In this document: positions 36,402 through 51,085 of the stretch, in pieces
Position numbering within the stretch: position 1 is the stretch's first letter
Layout of the letters: each line of letters begins with the position of its first letter
Assembly (NCBI RefSeq): GCF_014237865.1
Contig: NZ_JACJUU010000004.1
Span: 186,001 to 250,000 of the forward strand
Length of the DNA: 64,000 nucleotides
Reading direction: 5' to 3'
Source: Pusillimonas minor
Lineage (GTDB): Bacteria > Pseudomonadota > Gammaproteobacteria > Burkholderiales > Burkholderiaceae_B
Made by a program: the position numbers and the translations under genes
Notes under the pieces: model-generated
Databases searched by the model: none
The model's input: the letters and a program-made list of their open reading frames with translations, nothing else
What the model was told of the DNA's origin: nothing

Positions 36402-38133
36402 GTGCAGCCTCTTCGGTACGCGTATGCTGAATTTTGCCGGTCACAATATTGGGGTCGCTGTACACGGCGGTTTTGAAGGGCTCGGGGCCGACGCGGTCAA
36501 TCACGTCGATGAAGCGCTCGGTGTCGTCGTCACGCAGGCCAAGGTAGGTTTGTATCAGTCGTTCAATAACATCCGGGATCTGTTCCCGGCTGAATGATGG
36601 TCCGATAATACGGCCGATTTCGGCACCGGTATCTCCGGTTTGTTCGGTACGTGCGGCGTTCTGGCGACCGCCCAGCGTGACCTGGTACCACTCCTGGCCG
36701 GCCTTGTCGACGCCCAAAATGCCAATATGACCGACGTGGTGGTGCCCGCAGGCATTGATGCAACCCGAAATGTTCAGGTCCAGCTCGCCAATGTCGTGCA
36801 GGTAGTCCAGGTCGTCGAATCGGGCCTGGATGGCTGCCGCTACCGGGATGGACACGGCATTGGCCAGTGCGCAAAAGTCTCCGCCCGGGCAAGAAATGAT
36901 GTTGGTGAGCAGGCCGATATTGGGTGTGGCCAGACCCAGCGTGTCCAGGGCGTGCCAAAGGGCCGGCAGATCGTGGCGGGGCACGTCGGGCAGCAGCAGG
37001 TTTTGCTCGTGGGTGACCCGTAACTGGCCCTGACTGTACTGCTCGGCCAGTGTCGCCATGCGGTCCATTTGGTCGGCCGTGATGTCGCCCGGGGGCGACC
37101 CGGTGGGTTTCAGCGACACCGAAACTGCGGCGTACCCGTCGACCTTGTGGGCGTGGGTATTGGTGCGCAGCCAGCGCGCAAAGGCCAGGTTGTCGGCCTT
37201 AAGTTCGGCCACGCCGTTGTCGTGGCCGGCGTCAAAGGTTTGGTACACCGGCCAGTTGAAGCGGGCGGCGATCTGGTCGACGTGGGTTTGGGTCAGGGTG
37301 TCGGGGCCGTCTTTCAAGGCCTGCCAGTGCTCATCCACCGCTTTCGCAAAGCCTTCCGGGGTCATGTCCCGAACCAGAATCTTGATGCGTGCCTTGAATT
37401 TGTTGTCTCGGCGTCCATGCAGGTTATAGACCCGCAATATGGCGCTTAAATATGTCAGCAAATGAGGCCAGGGGACGAACGGGTTGATTTGTTTGCCCAC
37501 TATGGGGGTGCGCCCCAGGCCTCCGCCTACCCAGACCTGAAACCCGGTTTCGCCGTGTTGCGTGACAGCCTGCAGCCCGATGTCGTTGACCGCAATGGCG
37601 GCGCGATCGGTTGTAGCGCCGCTGACGGCGATTTTGAACTTTCGGGGTAAAAACGCAAACTCGGGGTGAAATGTCGACCATTGCCGGATGATTTCGCACC
37701 AGACCAGCGGGTTGACGATTTCGTCGGGCGCAAGGCCGGCAAGGTGGTCGCTGGTGGTGTTGCGGATGCAGTTACCGCTGGTTTGTATGGCATGTAACTG
37801 CACAGTGGCCAGCTCGCCCAGTATGGCCGGCACATCTTCAAGGCGGGGCCAGTTGAACTGCATGTTTTGCCGGGTACTGAAGTGGCCGTAACCGCGGTCG
37901 TAGCGCCGCGCAATGTCGGCCAACTTACGTAACTGGTCGGCGCGCAGCAAACCATACGGAATGGCGACGCGCAGCATGGGCGCATGGCGCTGAATATAAA
38001 GACCATTTTGCAGACGCAGGGTACGGAACTCGTCTTCGGTAAGTTCGCCGGCCAGAAAACGTTGTGTTTGGCCGGCAAACTGGGCCACGCGTTCGTTGAC
38101 CAGTTGCTGGTCTGTTTCGTTGTAGGTGTACAT
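36394..38133 (-). CDS. cysI: Sulfite (nitrite/sulfite) reductase, hemoprotein
   Basis: A 579-residue siroheme enzyme reducing sulfite to sulfide in cysteine synthesis. The two ferredoxin-like halves are visible (GHFSTRQNMQFNWPRLED near 85; QLRVTHEQNLLLPDV near 365), and the 4Fe-4S/siroheme ligands are CPGGDFC near 420 and NISGCINACGHH near 460. Length fits the plant-type/one-gene form with no separate CysJ in view; electrons probably come from ferredoxin or a DUF934-associated donor. The ATG at 38133 has a GGAAGGATG ribosome binding site; the longer frame to 38319 crosses the promoter region. Confidence 0.92.
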   Translation of the reverse strand: MYTYNETDQQLVNERVAQFAGQTQRFLAGELTEDEFRTLRLQNGLYIQRHAPMLRVAIPYGLLRADQLRKLADIARRYDRGYGHFSTRQNMQFNWPRLEDVPAILGELATVQLHAIQTSGNCIRNTTSDHLAGLAPDEIVNPLVWCEIIRQWSTFHPEFAFLPRKFKIAVSGATTDRAAIAVNDIGLQAVTQHGETGFQVWVGGGLGRTPIVGKQINPFVPWPHLLTYLSAILRVYNLHGRRDNKFKARIKILVRDMTPEGFAKAVDEHWQALKDGPDTLTQTHVDQIAARFNWPVYQTFDAGHDNGVAELKADNLAFARWLRTNTHAHKVDGYAAVSVSLKPTGSPPGDITADQMDRMATLAEQYSQGQLRVTHEQNLLLPDVPRHDLPALWHALDTLGLATPNIGLLTNIISCPGGDFCALANAVSIPVAAAIQARFDDLDYLHDIGELDLNISGCINACGHHHVGHIGILGVDKAGQEWYQVTLGGRQNAARTEQTGDTGAEIGRIIGPSFSREQIPDVIERLIQTYLGLRDDDTERFIDVIDRVGPEPFKTAVYSDPNIVTGKIQHTRTEEAAHA

Positions 38134-38495
38134 CGGCTCATCCTTCCAGGGTATGCGCCGAATTCTATAGAGTTGTGCGTTTTCCGTTGCTATATGCAAG
38201 GTGCTGCAAGTCATAAGCGACGCATTGAATGCTTTTGGTATGATGGCAGCGACCATACTTGGGGCGGCGTGTGCAACCTTGGTGAATGTATTTCGCCCCG
38301 TTGTGTTGCCGCAGCGCACGATATAGGTGCAATCCCTAAGTGTTTATTGTTAACAATTGGTGCACAATTCAACACATGCAGGTGAGGAGACAAAGCCCTG
38401 CATGGGCAAACCGATAAAATCGGAAATAACTATACTTGCCACTCATGGCAAGAAGCGGTACCCATAAAAATCAAAAAATGCAAAAAGGCCGGCGC
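38134..38495. other. Intergenic region upstream of cysI with several palindromes
   Basis: No gene is seen. A minus-strand -10 TATAGA lies at 38164-38169 without a clear -35, as in activator-dependent (CysB-type) promoters. Further upstream are three perfect inverted repeats: ATTGTTAACAAT (38346-38357), CCGAT-AAA-ATCGG (38411-38423) and CTTGCC-ACTCAT-GGCAAG (38435-38452). Confidence 0.55.
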
Positions 38496-42688
<4,193 letters not shown>

Positions 42689-42699
<11 letters not shown>

Positions 42700-43320
42700 T
42701 CAAAAAATTGCGGCTTTTTGTACCGGGGCTTTGCTGGCCTTTGCGCCGCTGGCGGGTTGGGCAGCCTCGGCCGAAGCGCAGTTGCGTCACTTCATTCAAA
42801 ACGTACAGTCGGCCACCGGTCAGTTCCAGCAACAAACCACAACGCCCCAGGGGCAGGGCAAGCCCTCGCAAACGGGCGACTTCTCATTTCAGCGCCCGGG
42901 CAAGTTTCGCTGGGACGTTAAAAAGCCCTACGAGCAGCTTATTGTGTCTGACGGCCGCCACGTGTTGCAGTACGACCCAGACCTGGCGCAAGTTACCCAG
43001 CGCAGCGTCGATCAATCCATCGGCGCTTCCCCGGCCGCCATTTTGTTTGGTTCTGGTTCTCTCGATGAATCTTTCCGCCTCGAAGCCTTGCCCGACCGCG
43101 ATGGTCTGGCCTGGTTAAGGGCCACGCCCAAGGGCGCCGACGCCGGTTTCAAATATGTCGATATGGCGTTTGCCGACAACCTCCCGGCGCGCCTCGAGTT
43201 GCTCGATGCTTTCGGGCAAACCACGGTTATCGATCTGGGCAAGGTATCGGTTAACCCCGACCTGTCCGCCGGCACGTTTCAGTTCAAGGCGCCTGCCGGC
43301 GTCGATGTCGTCAAGCTTCA

Positions 43321-43324
<4 letters not shown>
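42689..43324 (+). CDS. lolA: Outer membrane lipoprotein carrier LolA
   Basis: A 211-residue periplasmic chaperone that takes lipoproteins from LolCDE to LolB. The signal peptide ([20 protein letters not shown]) is cleaved near residue 26; the mature protein begins with [20 protein letters not shown] and contains [25 protein letters not shown], the hallmark LolA block. The ATG at 42689 overlaps the ftsK end by 11 bases; the longer frame lies inside ftsK. rarA starts in an ATGA overlap at its stop. Confidence 0.95.
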
Positions 43325-46180
<2,856 letters not shown>

Positions 46181-46183
46181 TGT

Positions 46184-46216
46184 AAAAAAAGCCCGGCGTG
46201 TGTTTCAACGCCGGGC
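46184..46216 (-). terminator. Terminator for the small secreted protein gene
   Basis: On the minus strand GCCCGGCGT and ACGCCGGGC arms are followed by seven T. On the plus strand it lies just after serS but has no T tract there. Confidence 0.85.
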
Positions 46217-46249
46217 CACGATGACCCGAACAGGCTTGTCGGGTTTGGT

Positions 46250-46579
46250 TTAGTCGCGGTACCCACGGTGTTTATGATGGCGCTTGCCCTTGTGGCCGCG
46301 CCATTTTTTATGCGGATGGTAGTCGTGCCTTTTGTAGTAGCGGGGGTATTCGTTGTAAACGACCCCGCCGGGCACAACCACAACGCGGGGCTGCCCCACT
46401 GTTACGCTCCAGCCGTTGGGTTCGTAGTGCCGTTGATAGTGCCCATAACGCGGCGGGTGCGGGGTGCTGTAGACAATGCCCGGCACGCCGACGGCAATGT
46501 CAATATCGACGTCGGCCAGTGCGGGTTGGGCGCCGGCCAAACCCAGCACCATCAGGCCCGTCATGATCAGTCGCTTCAT
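46250..46579 (-). CDS. Small secreted protein with His/Lys/Arg-rich tail
   Basis: A 109-residue protein. A signal peptide is cleaved after LADA-like ALAD (about residue 23). The mature part has a short beta-rich segment (VDIDIAVGVPGIVYS; VVVVPGGVVY) and Pro/Tyr-rich stretches, then a basic tail of about 28 residues dense in His, Lys and Arg (HKKWRGHKGKRHHKHRG). Similar small proteins occur widely in beta-proteobacteria without assigned function. The tail could bind metal or polyanions, which is a guess. Own terminator downstream. Confidence 0.7.
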   Translation of the reverse strand: MKRLIMTGLMVLGLAGAQPALADVDIDIAVGVPGIVYSTPHPPRYGHYQRHYEPNGWSVTVGQPRVVVVPGGVVYNEYPRYYKRHDYHPHKKWRGHKGKRHHKHRGYRD

Positions 46580-46726
46580 TTTTCACCTCTTGTTAAGCTT
46601 CAATGAGCTTATTTTGGCAATAATCCCGGCCAAAAGGTGTAAGCGCAATCAACTGAAATGCTTCTAATGACAACGGCTATGGCACAGTTGTTACAGCTGG
46701 GTCGCAAGGCGGCCGCGCAACTATGG

Positions 46727-47131
46727 CTAATGCAGCACCGGGGGCTGATGATTTTGGTTGCTGCCTAGCCCAGGGGCTCTTGCCGGCTGCACCGCTTTGG
46801 CCGTCGACGAATTAGCCGCGCTTTTGGCGTCTTTATTTACCTCGTCGGGGTCGGCATCCGGAGACGCCCAGGCCATTAAGCCCAGTATCAGGGCGATCCA
46901 GAACAGCAACGACAGCGTTACGGCCAGTAACCCGTTCAGGCTGGCATAGCCCACGGCTTCGGAGGCGCGGATGCCTAAAACGTCGGATACGTAGGGGATA
47001 TGACCCAAGCCTTCGACAAGCAAGTTGCCGGGAAGACGGTAAAGATCGCGGAGCAGTTCCCAGATTTCCCAGAAACTGTAGCGGCCATCCGCGTTGATAT
47101 CAACAACGAGATCGAGCGATTTGATGTTCAT
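46727..47131 (-). CDS. Membrane protein with EF-hand-like calcium loop, unknown function
   Basis: A 134-residue protein. Near the N-terminus DINADGRYSFWE (about 11-22) fits the calcium-binding EF-hand/dockerin loop pattern D-x-N-x-D-G-x-x-S-x-x-E, followed by an amphipathic helix WELLRDLYRLPGNLL. A hydrophobic stretch (NGLLAVTLSLLFWIALILGLM, split around 66-86) forms one long or two short membrane helices. The C-terminal 45 residues are polar, Ala/Ser/Pro-rich. No neighbour indicates function. It lies alone upstream, on the opposite strand, of the sulfur-oxidation genes. Confidence 0.65.
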   Translation of the reverse strand: MNIKSLDLVVDINADGRYSFWEIWELLRDLYRLPGNLLVEGLGHIPYVSDVLGIRASEAVGYASLNGLLAVTLSLLFWIALILGLMAWASPDADPDEVNKDAKSAANSSTAKAVQPARAPGLGSNQNHQPPVLH

Positions 47132-47357
47132 GGCAGCTCCTTAAAACCGGCCATGCCAGACCCGCGTGCACAAGGCCGGAGTCGAAAAAACAGCGCGTAA
47201 ATACATTGCCCTGCACGATCATCTTATGCCTCGATGCGCTGCAAATCAAACATATTTCTAAAAGCAATAAGACGATCGTTATTAGTTAGTTCTCGTGTCG
47301 AATGAAATTGGCTAGCATGGCCCAATTCTTTCAAGTTTCTGAACAAACGGAAAAATC

Positions 47358-47708
47358 ATGAAAACTTTGATCAAGCAAGTGTCCGCCGGACTCGCATCGA
47401 CCGTCGGGGCTTTGGCCCTGGGCTTGTCTGCGCCTGCGCAGGCGCAGTCCACTTTCGATGTCACGGTGCTGGCGGCGTCGTGTGCCAACTGCCACGGTAC
47501 CGACGGCCGTTCGCCGGGTGGGATGCCCTCGTTGGCGGGTCGCCCCGAGGCGGTGCTTAACGCCCAACTGATGGCTTATAAATCTGACACGCCGCCGGCT
47601 GGCACCACCGTCATGAACCGTTTGGCCAAGGGCTATTCCGACGACGAGCTGGCCGCGTTGGCCAAGCACTTTTCGCAAATCAAGCCGCAGGCCACCGACA
47701 AAAACTAA
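47358..47708 (+). CDS. fccA: Monoheme c-type cytochrome, likely FccA-type subunit of flavocytochrome c sulfide dehydrogenase
   Basis: A 116-residue periplasmic cytochrome: signal peptide ending in APAQAQ (about residue 31), heme site CANCH near 42-46, GGMPSLAGRPEAVLNAQLMAYK, and the axial methionine in TTVMNRLAKGYSDDELAAL near 85. It is 12 bases before the flavoprotein gene, the usual fccAB order, so it probably accepts electrons from that flavoprotein during sulfide oxidation. A soxE-type assignment is the alternative. Confidence 0.82.
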   Translation: MKTLIKQVSAGLASTVGALALGLSAPAQAQSTFDVTVLAASCANCHGTDGRSPGGMPSLAGRPEAVLNAQLMAYKSDTPPAGTTVMNRLAKGYSDDELAALAKHFSQIKPQATDKN

Positions 47709-47720
47709 AGGGTAACGATC

Positions 47721-49016
47721 ATGATCAATTCAAAAAAAATGACGCGTCGCGAATTGCTCGCTACCGTGGGCAAGGCCGGGGCGGCGGGTGCTTTGCTGGT
47801 GGGTGCGCCCTCGTTTGCCAGCGGTTCGGCTGGTCGAGTGGTCGTTGTCGGCGGTGGGTTTGGTGGCGCTACGGCAGCCAAATACCTCAAGCGTCGCAAC
47901 CCTGCCATTCAGGTTACGCTCATCGAGCCGGCGCGCGAGTTCATGACGTGCCCGTTTACCAATCTGTATTTGGGTGGCCTGCGTACGTTGCAGCAGCAGT
48001 CGCATAATTACGACGAGTTGCGTGCTTTGGGCGTAACGGTGGTGCACGATTACGCCGACGCGGTCGATGCCCAGAAGCAAACCGTCAAGGTGGCGGGTGG
48101 CCAAACGTTTGCCTACGACAAGCTGGTGCTGTCGCCCGGTATCGACTTCCGCTGGAACGCTCTGGAAGGCTATGACGAGGCTGCAGCGCAAAAGGCGCCG
48201 CACGCCTGGAAAGCGGGTGCGCAAACCGAACTACTTAAAAAGCAGCTTGATGCCATGCCGGATGGCGGCGTGTTCGTCATGGTGGCACCCGCCAACCCGT
48301 ATCGTTGCCCCCCCGGGCCTTACGAGCGCATCAGCATGGTGGCGCACTACTTCAAAACGCAAAAGCCCAAGTCAAAAATCCTGGTGCTCGACCCCAAAGA
48401 CGCATTTTCCAAGCAGGGTTTGTTTACTGACGGCTGGAAGCGTTTTTATGGCGACATGATCGAGTGGGTGCCGCTGTCCAAAGACGGTAAAGTCGTGCGT
48501 GTCGATGCCAATACATTAACGGTCGAGTCCGAGTTCGGCGAGAAGCACAAGGCCGACGTGCTCAACGTTATTCCACCTCAAAAGGCCGGCATCATCGCCG
48601 AGCGCGCCGGGGTAACCAACGAGAGTGGCTGGGTGCCGGTCAACCCGGATACTTTCGAGTCGGCACGCGTGCCTAATATTTATGTGGTGGGCGATGCCAC
48701 CGTTGCGGCACCGATGCCCAAGTCTGGTTTTGTGGCTAATGCCCAGGCCAAGGTTGCCGCTGCGGCGATTGTCAATGCGCTGGCCGGTCGTCCTGCCGTC
48801 AAACCCTCGTTCATCAACACGTGCTACAGCCTTATCGCGCCCGACTACGGTATCTCTGTGGCCGGCGTTTACGCGGTGCAAGACGGTAAAATCGTCGAAA
48901 CCAGCGGTGGCCTCAGCCCGAAAGACGCCGATGCCGACTTCCGCAAACTCGAGGCCGAATACGGCGTGGCCTGGTATAACGCCATTGCTCAAGACACTTG
49001 GGGGACGCAGGCCTAA
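47721..49016 (+). CDS. fccB: Flavocytochrome c sulfide dehydrogenase flavoprotein (FccB-like), Tat-exported
   Basis: A 431-residue FAD protein of the sulfide:quinone reductase/FccB superfamily. A Tat-type signal (TRRELLATVGKAGAAGALL) precedes the FAD motif VVVVGGGFGGATAAKYL near 35. Candidate functional cysteines match FccB: one in FMTCPFTNLYLGG near 77 (covalent FAD position), and a redox pair in YRCPPGPYERI near 195 and INTCYSLIAPDYG near 373. The end contains PNIYVVGDATVAAPMPKSGF. It should oxidise sulfide to sulfur or persulfide in the periplasm with the preceding cytochrome. Followed 52 bases later by a sulfur permease gene. Confidence 0.85.
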   Translation: MINSKKMTRRELLATVGKAGAAGALLVGAPSFASGSAGRVVVVGGGFGGATAAKYLKRRNPAIQVTLIEPAREFMTCPFTNLYLGGLRTLQQQSHNYDELRALGVTVVHDYADAVDAQKQTVKVAGGQTFAYDKLVLSPGIDFRWNALEGYDEAAAQKAPHAWKAGAQTELLKKQLDAMPDGGVFVMVAPANPYRCPPGPYERISMVAHYFKTQKPKSKILVLDPKDAFSKQGLFTDGWKRFYGDMIEWVPLSKDGKVVRVDANTLTVESEFGEKHKADVLNVIPPQKAGIIAERAGVTNESGWVPVNPDTFESARVPNIYVVGDATVAAPMPKSGFVANAQAKVAAAAIVNALAGRPAVKPSFINTCYSLIAPDYGISVAGVYAVQDGKIVETSGGLSPKDADADFRKLEAEYGVAWYNAIAQDTWGTQA

Positions 49017-49068
49017 GTCGCGCGGTTGCGCAGGCCTGGGTCCGGGTTAAACATCGCAAGGAAGCATT

Positions 49069-50190
49069 ATGTCGAATGTCGAGCTCGTGCTCTGGTCTGC
49101 CCTGTGTATCGGGTTTGTTTTTGGGGTGGCGGGGCAGGTCAGTGGTTTTTGTCTGCATCGTGGCTTGGCCCAGCATTTCCGGGGCCTGCAGCGCCGTCGG
49201 CCGGTCGCGCCTAAGCAGGTCGCGGCGCCTGCCCGCAGCATCGCTGCGGCAAATCAGGGCCCTTCGGCTATGTCGGTTGCCGCACCCGAACGCGCGCCCG
49301 CGGTCAAGCTGCAAAGTTTTGCGTTGGCATTGTTTGTGGCAATTGTGGGCACCCAATGGGCAGCCCATGCGGGTTGGGTCGACCTGACGCAATCCATTTA
49401 TCTGGCCGGTACATTTTCCTGGCTGCTGGTGCCCCTGGGCGGCGTATTGTTTGGTTACGGCATGACGCTGTCCAACGGGTGCGGCGCAAGGGCGCTGGTT
49501 TTGCTGGGGCAAGGCAACCTGCGCGCTGCGGTGGTGCTGCTGTGTCTGGGCGTGTCGGCCTACGCCACACTTACCGGCGTTCTGGCACCCATGCGGGTCA
49601 GTCTGGCCGAACTCACCGCTTGGTCTCCCGGCAGTTTCCGTGGGCCGTTCACGTCTTACTACGTGGCAGCGGCTTTGTTGTTTTTGGCGGGCTTGTTGTG
49701 GTTTGCGCTGCGCAAGGCAACTTTGTTGCGGCACAAGGCCGACTTTTTCGGCGCCGTGGTCATCGGCTTGCTGGTGGTTGCCGGGTGGCTGGTTACCGGC
49801 GTGCTGGGCGCCGACGACTTCGACCCGGTTGCGCTGGAGTCCATCACTTTTGTTGCGCCGGTGGGCGAAACACTTCAGTACCTGATGATTTCTACGGGTG
49901 TGGATGCGGGTTTTGGCGTTCTTGTGGTGACCGGTGTGGTGCTGGGCTCGTTGGTGTCTGCGCTGGTGGGTGGGCGCTTCAAGTGGCAGGGGTTCGAGTC
50001 TCCGCCTCAAATGCGTCGTTACATGGCGGGCGGTATTTTAATGGGTGTGGGTGGCGCCCTGGCCATGGGGTGCTCTATCGGGCAAGGCCTGACCGGTTTT
50101 TCTACGCTTGCGCTGGGGTCTGTCATGGCCTTGCTGGGTATACTGGCCGGGTCGCGTCTGGCGCTTAATTTGCATCGCAATTCATCATGA
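49069..50190 (+). CDS. YeeE/YedE family (TsuA-like) sulfur transporter
   Basis: A 373-residue membrane protein with about nine helices. Three conserved cysteine loops of the family are present: GQVSGFCLHRG near 24, MTLSNGCGARALVLLGQGNLR near 140-160 and ALAMGCSIGQGLTGFSTLA near 335. TsuA imports thiosulfate by transient thiol contacts; other members move sulfide, persulfide or selenium species. Here it sits between the sulfide dehydrogenase and the SoxYZ carrier, so it probably moves a product or substrate of that pathway. Its stop overlaps the next start (ATGA). Confidence 0.88.
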   Translation: MSNVELVLWSALCIGFVFGVAGQVSGFCLHRGLAQHFRGLQRRRPVAPKQVAAPARSIAAANQGPSAMSVAAPERAPAVKLQSFALALFVAIVGTQWAAHAGWVDLTQSIYLAGTFSWLLVPLGGVLFGYGMTLSNGCGARALVLLGQGNLRAAVVLLCLGVSAYATLTGVLAPMRVSLAELTAWSPGSFRGPFTSYYVAAALLFLAGLLWFALRKATLLRHKADFFGAVVIGLLVVAGWLVTGVLGADDFDPVALESITFVAPVGETLQYLMISTGVDAGFGVLVVTGVVLGSLVSALVGGRFKWQGFESPPQMRRYMAGGILMGVGGALAMGCSIGQGLTGFSTLALGSVMALLGILAGSRLALNLHRNSS

Positions 50191-50999
50191 TTTTCCCTCG
50201 TTTTTCTGTTCGTCGTGTCTTGTCGGCTGTTGTCTTCTCGTCTTGGGCGCTGGCTGCGCCTTTGACGGCGTTGGCGCAAACACCGGCTTGGCAGCGTGTC
50301 GAAGCGGTCAAGGCTCTGGTGGGCAACAACCTGCAATCGGGGCAGGCGGTCAAACTCGAATTACCGCTGGTGTCTGAAGACGGCTCGTCTGTCGCGATGT
50401 CGGTCGTTGCCGACCAGCCCCTGGGCGACGGCGTCTACATTCGTTATCTTGATATTTTCGCCCTTGGCAACCCCACGCCGCAGGTGGCCCACTTCGAGCT
50501 TGGCCCGGAAGTGGCGCCGCTTAATCTGGGTTTGCGCGTTCGCCTGGGCGAGTCGCAAACTGTGGTTGTGGTGGCCCGCAGCAGCGACGGCCGCGCGTTT
50601 GTATCCGAACGCGCAATTCGTATTACCACCAGCGGCTGTATTGCCGGGGCTGCGCGGCTCGACAAGGCACTTGAAATGAAAGAGCGGGTGCGCGTGCCCA
50701 AGCAGTTTGTCGCGGGCAAGCCGGCCGAGGTGCTGACCATGATTACGCACCCGATGGAAACCGGGTTGGTGCCCGATGCCAGCGGCAACATGCCCGATCA
50801 GCGCATTATCAATAGTTTCACGGCCAGCCTGGGCGACCGTCAGGTCATCAAGGCCCGGTTCTACCGTTCAATGGCTGCCAACCCCTACGTGCGGTTTACA
50901 TTGGCACCCAATGTAAATACAGACTTGCAACTGGTTTGGCGTGAAGACACCGGGCGGCAAACCGAGCACAAAGCCGCCATACAAGTGGCCAGCAATTAA
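50187..50999 (+). CDS. SoxY-SoxZ fusion, sulfur-compound carrier protein
   Basis: A 270-residue secreted protein: signal peptide ending near LTALAQ (about 31), a SoxY-like domain at about 35-158 and a SoxZ-like domain at about 163-268 (RVRVPKQFVAGKPAEVLTMI, ITHPMETGL, FYRSMAANPYVRFTL). In SoxY the swinging-arm cysteine lies in a C-terminal GGCGG; here the corresponding site is TTSGCIAGAA near 148-157, internal because SoxZ follows. Fused SoxYZ carriers are known beside quinoprotein dehydrogenases; here the context is sulfide oxidation. soxAX, soxB and soxCD are not in the window. Translationally coupled to the transporter. Confidence 0.82.
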   Translation: MIFPRFSVRRVLSAVVFSSWALAAPLTALAQTPAWQRVEAVKALVGNNLQSGQAVKLELPLVSEDGSSVAMSVVADQPLGDGVYIRYLDIFALGNPTPQVAHFELGPEVAPLNLGLRVRLGESQTVVVVARSSDGRAFVSERAIRITTSGCIAGAARLDKALEMKERVRVPKQFVAGKPAEVLTMITHPMETGLVPDASGNMPDQRIINSFTASLGDRQVIKARFYRSMAANPYVRFTLAPNVNTDLQLVWREDTGRQTEHKAAIQVASN

Positions 51000-51085
51000 G
51001 CCTGGCCGGTTTGCAGCGTGGGTAGCTACCCGGCTGTTTACTGTTCACAGCGTACGTTGCCACCCGGCCCAAACCGCCGGTGGCG

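Noticed and set aside
38134-38319. 62-residue N-terminal extension of CysI
   Set aside because: It crosses the promoter region and lacks conservation; the ATG at 38133 has a good ribosome binding site.
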